From positions 20,458-84,457 of IMG/VR virus record IMGVR_UViG_3300005253_000186: 64,000 bases of DNA; one strand, given 5' to 3'. Under the pieces are notes generated by a model that did not search any database, was not told the DNA's origin, and worked only from the letters and a program-made list of their open reading frames with translations. This document shows, piece by piece, positions 35,801 through 42,147 of this stretch. The stretch is from a virus. Both the position numbers and the translations under genes were made by a program. Position 1 is the first letter of the stretch; each line of letters starts with the position of its first letter.

Positions 35801-35896
35801 TCACGACACGCGGCCGACTCGAACGGCCTGAGTGGGTCTTCCGCCCACTAGCGTTGGCGCCGACGCTTGTGCATTCCCGCGCACTTCGCACGTGCC
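35801..35896 (-). pseudogene. class II tRNA-like sequence of uncertain identity
   Basis: GGCACGT and GCGTGTC close a 7-bp acceptor; D-stem GTGC/GCAC; a stem AGCGT/ACGCT with an 8-base loop where the anticodon should be; a long variable arm GTGGG/CCCAC; a perfect T-arm GGCCG-TTCGAGT-CGGCC. The 8-base loop gives no normal anticodon. No CCA encoded. A decayed or modified class II tRNA. Confidence 0.45.
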
Positions 35897-35904
35897 GTAG
35901 AGTT

Positions 35905-35981
35905 TGGTGGGCCCAGCAGGACTTGAACCTGCATGACTCCTGCTTGTAAGGCAGGCGCTTGGCCAATTAAGCTATGGGCCC
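35905..35981 (-). tRNA. tRNA-Val(TAC)
   Basis: Acceptor GGGCCCA/TGGGCCC; stem CCTGC/GCAGG with loop CTTACAA; CCA encoded. First of five tRNAs within 400 bases. Confidence 0.95.
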
Positions 35982-35984
35982 ACC

Positions 35985-36060
35985 TGGTAGGCCGCCTCGG
36001 AATCGAACCGAGATCTTCCTGATTAAGAATCAGGAGCATTCCCTGTTATGCTAACGACCC
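35985..36060 (-). tRNA. tRNA-Lys(CTT)
   Basis: Acceptor GGGTCGT/GCGGCCT; stem CCTGA/TCAGG with loop TTCTTAA; CCA encoded. Confidence 0.94.
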
Positions 36061-36068
36061 ATTGGTCT

Positions 36069-36142
36069 TGGCACTCCCGACGAGGTTTGAACTCGCTCTA
36101 GCAGATCGAAAGTCTGCTGTGCTTCCATTACACTACGGGAGC
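36069..36142 (-). tRNA. tRNA-Glu(TTC)
   Basis: Acceptor GCTCCCG/CGGGAGT; stem GCAGA/TCTGC with loop CTTTCGA; CCA encoded. Confidence 0.94.
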
Positions 36143-36143
36143 G

Positions 36144-36218
36144 TGGAGCTACCGGGCAGAATCGAACTGCCGTCTCATCCGTACCAGGGATGCGTGTTCC
36201 CATTAGCACCACGGTAGC
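36144..36218 (-). tRNA. tRNA-Thr(GGT)
   Basis: Acceptor GCTACCG/CGGTAGC; stem CATCC/GGATG with loop CTGGTAC; CCA encoded. One base from tRNA-Glu. Confidence 0.94.
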
Positions 36219-36219
36219 T

Positions 36220-36295
36220 TGGTGCAGGTGACGGGGATCGAACCCGCTAGTTCCAGCTTGGAAGGCTGGCGTCATCCCATTATGACTTCACCTGC
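36220..36295 (-). tRNA. tRNA-Gly(TCC)
   Basis: Acceptor GCAGGTG/CACCTGC; stem CCAGC/GCTGG with loop CTTCCAA; CCA encoded. Confidence 0.95.
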
Positions 36296-36351
36296 GATTC
36301 TGCGATGGCACTACTTTTCCTTCTTGGGCTCCTTCCTCTTCGCTTGGGCTA

Positions 36352-36606
36352 CTATCCGTGATGCCACCACGACAGGAACGCAGAGACCACCGTGACTCCA
36401 AGTCCCAACACGAAGAATGACCCCGAAATGAACGCTGCCCACCCAGCCATCTTGCCCCACTCGTCGTAAGCATAGGGCATCCAGAGCGGAAGGATCATAC
36501 ACATCATTAGGCCAAGGCCGATAAGCATTCCCGCTTTGTACTTCTTCCGGTCATTCAGCCTGACCCTAGTTTCCTTATCTCCTTCTCTAACGTCTGCACG
36601 TTTCAT
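36352..36606 (-). CDS. two-helix membrane protein
   Basis: 84 residues: charged N-terminus (MKRADVREGDKETRVRLNDR), transmembrane helices at about 27-46 and 54-78, short WWHHG tail. Topology with both ends in the cytoplasm. A boxA-like site lies 18 bases upstream. Holin-like architecture, but no lysis gene is nearby. Confidence 0.75.
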   Translation of the reverse strand: MKRADVREGDKETRVRLNDRKKYKAGMLIGLGLMMCMILPLWMPYAYDEWGKMAGWAAFISGSFFVLGLGVTVVSAFLSWWHHG

Positions 36607-36624
36607 GCTTTCCCCCTATTCAGT

Positions 36625-36636
36625 TGTCAAAGATCT
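36625..36636 (-). promoter_or_regulatory. boxA-like site
   Basis: Contains TCTTTGACA followed by ACTGAATAG, between the tRNA-like sequence at 36637 and the membrane-protein gene. Confidence 0.35.
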
Positions 36637-36779
36637 TGGTGTGCCTACTCGGAATTGAACCGAGATCTCCGCTTTCGGATGTTGGCTCATGCAGCCGGTC
36701 CCCCAACCAACTGTAATCCTAGCATCAACACCGCCGAGACAACCGGCGTCGGTATCCTGCCATTAGACGACAGGCCCAC
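36637..36779 (-). pseudogene. oversized composite tRNA-like sequence
   Basis: 143 bases. Begins with a tRNA-like D-arm (GTCTAATGGCAGGATAC) and a stem-loop GCCG-GTTGTCT-CGGC. Ends with variable hairpin TCCG-AAAG-CGGA, a T-arm CTCGG-TTCAATT-CCGAG, and CAC-A-CCA. In between lies a stem (GTTG/CAAC, ATGC/GCAT) containing TTGATGCTAGGAT. Acceptor halves GTGGGCCT and AGGCAC match only with a bulge. Either two fused tRNA halves or a tRNA with an insert. Confidence 0.4.
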
Positions 36780-36783
36780 CATT

Positions 36784-36858
36784 TGGAGGCCCTGCTCGGA
36801 ATCGAACCGAGATCACTTCGTTACGAGCGAAGTATGTTCCCATTAGCACCACAGGGCC
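36784..36858 (-). tRNA. tRNA-Thr(CGT)
   Basis: Acceptor GGCCCTG/CAGGGCC; stem CTTCG/CGAAG with loop CTCGTAA; CCA encoded. Confidence 0.95.
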
Positions 36859-36865
36859 GAATTCT

Positions 36866-36985
36866 TGGATCTCGCGCCCGGTTACGATCCGGACCTTCCA
36901 GGCAAAATAGCGGCTCCCTGGAGTCTCAGCTACTAGGGTAGTAGCATCGCTAAAGCCTGGCGTGCAGCCACTACACCACACGAGA
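36866..36985 (-). ncRNA. tRNA-like gene with ~50-nt insert in the anticodon loop
   Basis: Acceptor TCTCGTG/CGCGAGA with T-CCA encoded; D-arm GTGTAGTGGCTGCAC; anticodon stem CCAGG/CCTGG (extendable to CCAGGC/GCCTGG); T-arm TCCGG/CCGGG. The anticodon loop is replaced by 54 bases, themselves folded: TAGCG/CGCTA enclosing GCTACTA-CCC-TAGTAGC and CTCC-AG-GGAG. No anticodon can be read with confidence. It could be an intron-like insertion, a decayed gene or a new RNA on a tRNA scaffold. Confidence 0.5.
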
Positions 36986-36991
36986 TTGTAC

Positions 36992-37067
36992 TGGCGGGCC
37001 AGAAGGGATTCGAACCCTCGATCTTCGCCTCGACAGGGCGCTGCATTGGCCGCTATGCTACTGGCCC
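36992..37067 (-). tRNA. tRNA-Asp(GTC)
   Basis: Acceptor GGGCCAG/CTGGCCC; stem CGCC/GGCG with loop CTGTCGA; CCA encoded. Confidence 0.92.
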
Positions 37068-37077
37068 AATATGCTAT

Positions 37078-37299
37078 AGCCGCTTAGGGGATCGAACCCA
37101 CACCCGTCCTGAGGAGGTAGCGAGGGCACCTAACCGAAGTTCCAGTGCGGGAGTCGAACCCGCTCCTTTCGCATCTCCAGGCAGGATGGTAGCGCCAGCT
37201 CCGGCCATTGTTTTCGGCGCCCAGGGCGGAATCGAACCTGCCATAGCCGCGGCTCAAGCTTTAGCCGTCGTAGCATCGCCGCCACACACCAGTCCGGGC
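37078..37299 (-). pseudogene. three degenerate tRNA-like fragments
   Basis: 37215-37299: acceptor GCCCGGA/CCTGGGC and T-loop TTCGATT, but D- and anticodon arms are replaced by a GATGCTACGACGGC-type stretch. 37140-37207: perfect T-arm GCGGG-TTCGACT-CCCGC and an arm with TGCC, but no matching 5' acceptor. 37078-37135: a short form closed by GGTTAGG/CCTAAGC with T-loop TTCGATC and no D-arm. They lie head to tail between tRNA-Trp and tRNA-Asp. Confidence 0.45.
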
Positions 37300-37303
37300 A
37301 TCT

Positions 37304-37375
37304 TGGCAGGTCGTGAGAGTGCTGCCCTCTCAAGTCCGGGATTTGGAATCCCAGATCCAGGCTGCTGGACGACCT
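37304..37375 (-). tRNA. tRNA-Trp(CCA)
   Basis: Acceptor AGGTCGT/ACGACCT; D-arm CCAG/CTGG; stem GGGAT/ATCCC with loop TTCCAAA; T-arm GAGAG/CTCTC with an unusual loop GGCAGCA; CCA encoded. The upstream TAG stop overlaps bases 1-2. Confidence 0.88.
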
Positions 37376-37553
37376 ATAGTCTTGACAATTCGTTCTGACG
37401 GGCCCACAGAAGACGGACTCTCTGCAAACGAGTCCTGGGCTTGAACTCTGCGTCAAGAGCAGGTTGCAGCACTTTCTTTCGCTTCTTCTTTGGCTCCCAC
37501 GGTTTCCAGTTTCTGTTCTGGTTCAGCGGGTGCGTCGGATCACAATCTATCAT
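37374..37553 (-). CDS. hypothetical small basic protein
   Basis: 59 residues from the ATG after GGGGTGATCGCG. WKPWEPKKKRKK motif, basic. Follows an intrinsic terminator and ends on tRNA-Trp. Confidence 0.6.
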   Translation of the reverse strand: MIDCDPTHPLNQNRNWKPWEPKKKRKKVLQPALDAEFKPRTRLQRVRLLWARQNELSRL

Positions 37554-37567
37554 CGCGATCACCCCAC

Positions 37568-37605
37568 AAAAAAACCCTGCGCGCCGGTTGTCCGGCAGCA
37601 GGGTT
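37568..37605 (-). terminator. intrinsic terminator
   Basis: AACCCTGC pairs with GCAGGGTT, with an inner GCCGG/CCGGC hairpin, followed by TTTTTTT on the minus strand. Confidence 0.92.
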
Positions 37606-37628
37606 GCTTTCGGTCAACCGCAAGGGGA

Positions 37629-37706
37629 TTAGAGATCCCAACCCCCGACAAAACCTACTTCGGGCTTGGTCTCGGCCATCTGTGGTCGTGTCGTCTTGCG
37701 GTACAT
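37629..37706 (-). CDS. 25-residue peptide, near-leaderless
   Basis: ATG only about ten bases after the -10 box of a good promoter; product MYRKTTRPQMAETKPEVGFV plus GGWDL, then a strong terminator. The promoter-ATG-terminator arrangement suggests a dedicated transcript; it may equally be a small RNA. Confidence 0.4.
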   Translation of the reverse strand: MYRKTTRPQMAETKPEVGFVGGWDL

Positions 37707-37715
37707 AGTTCTAGC

Positions 37716-37745
37716 ACTGTACGACATGGCGGGAAGGGCTGTCAA
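37716..37745 (-). promoter_or_regulatory. sigma70-type promoter
   Basis: TTGACA, 18-base spacer, TACAGT on the minus strand, between the DUF4262 gene and the short peptide/terminator unit. Confidence 0.65.
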
Positions 37746-37759
37746 GACGCAATTTGAGA

Positions 37760-38269
37760 TTAGTTCAGGCACAATCTGAAAAGATCGGCCCCGGGAAGGC
37801 TGGGCGGGCCATCCCACTGCGTATTGAACGGTTTATCCATCTTCTCGCGATCGAGTTCCCCCCTGGTGTCTGGCAGGACCATCCTTAACACGGTCCTTCC
37901 GCTCTCTTGTGCTTCTATTAGCGCAACATCCATGTTCTTAATTATATCGGAGAGCCTGTCTCCCGCCTTGAATTTCTCTCCCGATTTGATCTTCTCGATG
38001 GCGAGACCGAACAGATTGTGCGCCAAGACCGGAGGCATGGGAGCAACAATCTGAAGATCAGGATGGCCGAAACTTTCGAGGCATCCATGAGTATGATAAT
38101 TGACTCCCGTGGGCGTCTGATCGTCACCACCGCCAATCGCGTGGCAGTACCATCCGTGGTCCTCGATATTTTTCTTCTGCTTTTCCTCTATCTCCTGAAT
38201 GGACTTCTCTTTTGTTTCGTCATCGAGATTACACAGGCCGCAATTGCAACCCCTAGCGTGGACTCTCAT
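37760..38269 (-). CDS. DUF4262 family protein
   Basis: 169 residues from the ATG after CAGGAGGCTACAGAC. N-terminal CNCGLC (possible metal site), then the DUF4262 signature DHGWYCHAI, YHTHG, FGHPDLQIVAP and a conserved LxxAIEKIKSGEKF. Family of unknown activity, frequent in actinobacteria and phages. Confidence 0.85.
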   Translation of the reverse strand: MRVHARGCNCGLCNLDDETKEKSIQEIEEKQKKNIEDHGWYCHAIGGGDDQTPTGVNYHTHGCLESFGHPDLQIVAPMPPVLAHNLFGLAIEKIKSGEKFKAGDRLSDIIKNMDVALIEAQESGRTVLRMVLPDTRGELDREKMDKPFNTQWDGPPSLPGADLFRLCLN

Positions 38270-38306
38270 GTCTGTAGCCTCCTGCGGCTCATCAATAACC
38301 GATGGC

Positions 38307-38510
38307 TCACCATGTTCTCCTATCCAGTCTGCGCTGAATCGTAATCGAAGCGTCCCGCATAGCCTTGATGCCAACCTCTATGATCGTTCTGTCGTGCGGT
38401 TCCGCTGTCTTCAATCTACGTTCTGCGTCAGCTATCTGAATATTGAGAAGCCTGATCTTCTTTTCAAGCTTATCCTCCCGGTTTTTCGATCGATGAATCG
38501 CTCGAAACAT
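38307..38510 (-). CDS. coiled-coil small protein
   Basis: 67 residues, one long charged helix (KLEKKIRLLNIQIADAERRL). Overlaps the upstream gene by 79 bases, unusually much, so the start may be internal. Confidence 0.55.
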   Translation of the reverse strand: MFRAIHRSKNREDKLEKKIRLLNIQIADAERRLKTAEPHDRTIIEVGIKAMRDASITIQRRLDRRTW

Positions 38511-38701
38511 TCATACCACCCCGACTTCTCAGACAAGAAGCGCTCCTTGCCATTGATAATACCGATAGACGGCCCAGGGGGAAAGGGTTTAATCGGAAGT
38601 CCGTCGGGCGAGATACCATCGTTCAGCAACTGCTCATACTTTCTCCACTTCAAGATCTCCGGGCCGTCGAAAGTTCGTTTCCTCTTTTTCTTCTTCGCCA
38701 T
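38432..38701 (-). CDS. hypothetical basic protein
   Basis: 89 residues beginning MAKKKKRKRTFDGPEILKWR. Basic N-terminus, Gly/Pro middle. Ribosome site GGAGG upstream, directly after a terminator. Confidence 0.7.
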   Translation of the reverse strand: MAKKKKRKRTFDGPEILKWRKYEQLLNDGISPDGLPIKPFPPGPSIGIINGKERFLSEKSGWYECFERFIDRKTGRISLKRRSGFSIFR

Positions 38702-38714
38702 GAAGCCTCCTGGT

Positions 38715-38765
38715 AAAAAAAGTGGGGAGGTGGAGGAACACGGCCTAGGCCGGCCCTCCCCACTT
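38715..38765 (-). terminator. intrinsic terminator
   Basis: AAGTGGGGAGG pairs with CCTCCCCACTT around a folded GGCCTAGGCC loop, then TTTTT on the minus strand, at the stop of the gene at 38772. Confidence 0.9.
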
Positions 38766-38771
38766 GGTACC

Positions 38772-39413
38772 TTATGCTCGTATCTCTACGAGCTCGAAAG
38801 CTCCGAACTTGCCGCCCCTTTCGGGGCGCCACTCGCCAATGCCGACAGAGCGACCGGCCCTGTCGACTATTGATGCGAGGTCATCCGGCCGCAGAAGATC
38901 TTGGTCAATATCTGCCTTGACGACCATCTCCCAGCCTTTCGGAAAAATGGCTCTGGTCTTCTCGATCATCTTTCTTCCGCTACCGCGTGTGGCGATGTTA
39001 ACTTCCGCCGTATACGGCTTCGGAACAACCTTCGTGACTGGGATAACATCTTCGGGAACATGAACCGCTGCACGAATCAAGTCTCGAAGATCCCAGTCTT
39101 TCACCTCATGGGCCATTCTAGTGCATGCCAGCTTCACGTAGTATCCCGGCATGCCGTACTTCCCATGCTTTCTTTCACTCCACTTCTCCCGACCATCAAC
39201 AGGGCAGAGCGCCTGCTTGAACTGCTCGTCGGGAGTCATCTTCCCGAACACCTTCGGGTCGATTCGGCAGTTACGGATTTCTCCGTGTTTTGTCCGCCAG
39301 TTGCTGCACAGAAGATCTGAGATCCCTCGGATGACGATCTCGATGCTGGTCATCACCATCTTCGGGATATAGACTCTTCCGCCTTGTTGCATCGTTGCCT
39401 GTTCCATGATCAT
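38772..39413 (-). CDS. paralogue B of the VGIGEWRPE pair
   Basis: 213 residues. Shares with the gene at 39495 the blocks REKW...KHGKYGMPGYYVKLAC, the strand-rich FPKGWEMVVKADID, and IVDRAGRSVGIGEWRPERGG-KFGAFE at the C-terminus. The family is common in large phages but uncharacterised; the last block may bind a ligand or partner. A 12-bp hairpin separates the two genes. Confidence 0.75.
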   Translation of the reverse strand: MIMEQATMQQGGRVYIPKMVMTSIEIVIRGISDLLCSNWRTKHGEIRNCRIDPKVFGKMTPDEQFKQALCPVDGREKWSERKHGKYGMPGYYVKLACTRMAHEVKDWDLRDLIRAAVHVPEDVIPVTKVVPKPYTAEVNIATRGSGRKMIEKTRAIFPKGWEMVVKADIDQDLLRPDDLASIVDRAGRSVGIGEWRPERGGKFGAFELVEIRA

Positions 39414-39427
39414 CCCTCCAGAGAAAG

Positions 39428-39471
39428 CGGGAGGAGAGGATTCCCGCGGGGGCGAGTTAGTCCTCTCCTCC
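39428..39471 (-). terminator. terminator-like hairpin between paralogues
   Basis: GGGAGGAGAGGA pairs perfectly with TCCTCTCCTCCC; followed by GCTTTCTC, a weak U-tract. Might terminate partially or stabilise the upstream message. Confidence 0.55.
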
Positions 39472-39494
39472 CAGACAGCACGGAAGAACGCCAG

Positions 39495-40265
39495 CTACTT
39501 CCGTCCGCTGCCCTTTTTGTAGATGATGGGGAAGGCCTCATTCCGGGAGAACAATCTCTTCTTGGGGGCCTTCGTATGCTTCATGGAGACGGGCTCGAAC
39601 CGGCCCATCATCCCATTGCAGGACGGCCTCCAGTCCCCGACACCGACACTCATCCCGGCGCGATATAGAAGATTGAACACCGAGATCTCGTCGATGATCG
39701 ACTTGTCGATGCTCATTACGATGTTCGCCTCCCATTCTGCGGGGAAGCACCCGCGGAAGCGAATGTCCGCGCTCTTGCTTGACGGGAGACGGACCACGTC
39801 TTGCCGATTGTAGGGCGTCATGTTCTCGATCCCCACCACATCGTCTTCCACGAAGAAGCAACCGCGAGCATACGTCATGTTGAGCCCTTCAACGTATCTG
39901 GCAGCTCCGACGCATGCCTGCTTGAAGGCGTGGCCGGCAAGACCGAACTTTCCGGGCTTGTTATCCTTCCACTTCTCCCGCCCGGGCACGACGTAGAGGG
40001 ACTCCATGTACTCCTGGATGGGTTCCCGCAATCCTCTCTTCGGACGAGAGACGTTCATCTGGTTGTCGAGGATTTTCCTTTGGGCCGCAGCCCCGAACCG
40101 ATGCGTGATCAAGGGCGACAGGCCGATGATGTGGATGATGTAGTAAACCCAATCCGGCTTGATGATCTCGATCGTCTTGTTCTCGGCATCCTTGCCGGTC
40201 TTCTTTGCGACCTTCTTGGTCGTCTTCTTTTTCGTGCTCTTCTTTCTCGCTGTCTGTACAGCCAT
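39495..40265 (-). CDS. paralogue A of the VGVGDWRP pair, with lysine tail
   Basis: 256 residues. The first ~28 residues (ARKKSTKKKTTKKVAKKTGK) form an H1-like basic tail absent from paralogue B. The conserved body contains HRFGAAAQ, REKWKDNKPGKFGLAGHAFK and AGMSVGVGDWRPSCNGMMG-RFEP. It lies immediately beside the CCAGCC array, with a 240-base leader that includes the first array units if the promoter at 40510 is used. DNA binding by the tail is inferred. Confidence 0.78.
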   Translation of the reverse strand: MAVQTARKKSTKKKTTKKVAKKTGKDAENKTIEIIKPDWVYYIIHIIGLSPLITHRFGAAAQRKILDNQMNVSRPKRGLREPIQEYMESLYVVPGREKWKDNKPGKFGLAGHAFKQACVGAARYVEGLNMTYARGCFFVEDDVVGIENMTPYNRQDVVRLPSSKSADIRFRGCFPAEWEANIVMSIDKSIIDEISVFNLLYRAGMSVGVGDWRPSCNGMMGRFEPVSMKHTKAPKKRLFSRNEAFPIIYKKGSGRK

Positions 40266-40379
40266 GTCAAAGACTCCTTCTGGGGTGTGGGACCTTTCGG
40301 CCTCCGGTGATTCATAACTTTATAGATTCTCCGAGTCCTCCGCCTCGGTAATTTGTGTTGGTGAGCAAAATGAACTGAT

Positions 40380-42147
40380 CCAGCCGTAACCTAGCATACC
40401 TGATCGCGCCAAGACGGGCGATGACCTGCCTCCCAGCCACGCCCCGCCGAAGATGGCTTTGACAGCCACCTATGTAAGAGAGGATGTGGGCCCAGAGTCC
40501 TCTGAATTTCTTATACCGTATTTCCAGCCCGGACAAAACGTGCCCTACCGTTCCACACCGCTCCGTGCCAAGCCTACCAGCCTTAACCCGCCTGAACGTG
40601 CGCGACCCTCCCCGACGAGACTTGCACTCCAGCCGTACCCTAGCCCGCCAATTCATAACGCGCAGCAACAGGCTCCGCCCAACAGCGACCTGCCTTCCAG
40701 CCATGCCCCGACGAACATAACGGATCCCCGACCCGACCTGGCGAGCCGAGCCTAGCCGTCCAGCCATACCCTGCCACAACGAAACGGACCTTTCCAGACA
40801 CCTCCGTGCCATCCAGCCGTAACCCGCCGAACCTACCCTAGCCTAACCGATCCGTGCCACAACGTGCCGAACCATACCATCCAGCCGCACCATGCAATTC
40901 CGGACCCAGCAATGCCACTCCGGGCAGAGCCGAGCCTTCCAGCCGTACCTCTACGGGACGTGCCTAGCACTGCCGATCAGCACCATCCACGCCTTCCAGC
41001 CTCAACACAACGTCCCAGGACTAACCTCGCCAAGACCAACCTTCCAGCCTCGCTTCGCTAGCCTTGACGAGCCGTACCGGTCAGCGACGAGCCCGTCCCA
41101 AACTTACCCTCCAGCCGCAACCCACAATAACAGGCCAAGGCCCGACAGGCGGCACCTGACCGCACCTACCAGCCATAACGCGCAGCGCCTAGCCCAACGG
41201 CACCCTGACGCACTTCGCCAGTCCTCCCAGCCAAACCCGAACAGAATAAAACGGATCATACAGAACACTTCCGTGCCGTGCCGTGCAGAACCTAGCCCTC
41301 CAGCCATACCGCACCGAGCCTGTCCGGGTCACGCGGGAACAAGACACACGATGCCATCCAGCCGTACAGGAACACGCCGTGCCGAGCGCGAACCAAACGC
41401 AACCTACGCGGACCAACCACCCAGCCGTAACATGACCCTCGGCAACCAACAGTGACGTGACCAACCCGAACGCACCCAACCATCCAGCCTAGACACAACC
41501 GATCTCGACTTTCCAAGCCAAGCCGAGCCTGACCCTCCAGCCACAACTAGACAAAACAATCCGCCCAAACGGCAACCCCGCCTAATCACGCCATCCAGCC
41601 ATGAGATAACGAGCGCGGCCATGCCGGAACGTGCCCGGACGAACCTAGCCCAACCGGTCCGAACCTTCCAGCCCCACATGAACCCACAGGGCCTAGCCCC
41701 GACGCGCCAGATCCAGACGAGCCTAGACACACCGACCAGCCGTAACTTACCATGCCATTGCGCGCCTAACGCAACGGGCCTCATCCTGCCATCCAGCCAC
41801 ACCCGGATAAATCCGGACAAACCTAACCCGGAGCCGCCCTTCCAACCAGCCGTACCGGGACAAAACAATCCGGGACGGGACGAGCCTTGCCTATCCACGC
41901 CCCTCCAGCCATAACCCGCTCAGACGAACCCGGACTCGCATGACCCTCCTCGCCTCTCCGTCCAGCCGTGCCAAACAACGCCGCAACACAACCCAGCACA
42001 ACACGCAAGGCCTGGCCTGGCCTACCAGCCGTAACATCCCCTCCATGACAGACGGTGACGTACCCATCCAGGGCGCACCATGCCATCTCCAGCCATACCC
42101 CGCCGTACACTGACGAACCCAAACGTTCCAGAACGTGCCAGCCAGCC
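40380..42147. repeat. array of about 31 CCAGCC-centred units
   Basis: About 31 copies of a degenerate motif, in plus sense [GC]CC-[TA]-T-CCAGCC-[GA]-TA-A-CC, spaced irregularly at about 45-75 bases with non-repeated C/A-rich intervening sequence. The whole region is strand-asymmetric (C-rich plus strand, G/T-rich minus strand) and has no consistent reading frame. Both flanking genes encode proteins with H1-like lysine tails. Candidate protein-binding array (partition/centromere-like, origin or packaging-related) or a repeated RNA. Confidence 0.75.
40510..40517 (-). promoter_or_regulatory. GGTATAAG promoter motif inside the array
   Basis: CGGTATAAGAAATTC on the minus strand, 245 bases upstream of the gene at 40265. 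The only such motif in the array. Confidence 0.5.

Noticed and set aside
36866-36985. Group I intron in a tRNA anticodon loop
   Set aside because: The insert is about 54 nt, far below the size needed for group I core helices, and has no P3/P7-like pairing.
36866-37135. Suppressor tRNAs (TTA or TCA in the loops), implying stop-codon recoding
   Set aside because: The loops are abnormal, and ordinary ORFs throughout the window end cleanly at all three stops, with no in-frame stop interruptions in conserved genes such as dUTPase or the capsid protein.
40261-40272. boxA-like TCTTTGACA
   Set aside because: Is the start region of a coding sequence; a similar string at 43966 is also within a gene. 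No tRNA follows either.
40380-42147. CRISPR array or tandem coding repeats
   Set aside because: The shared core is only 6-14 bases and inexact, spacing varies from about 45 to 75 bases, and the open frames are Trp/Gly/Arg-rich shadows that change phase from unit to unit.
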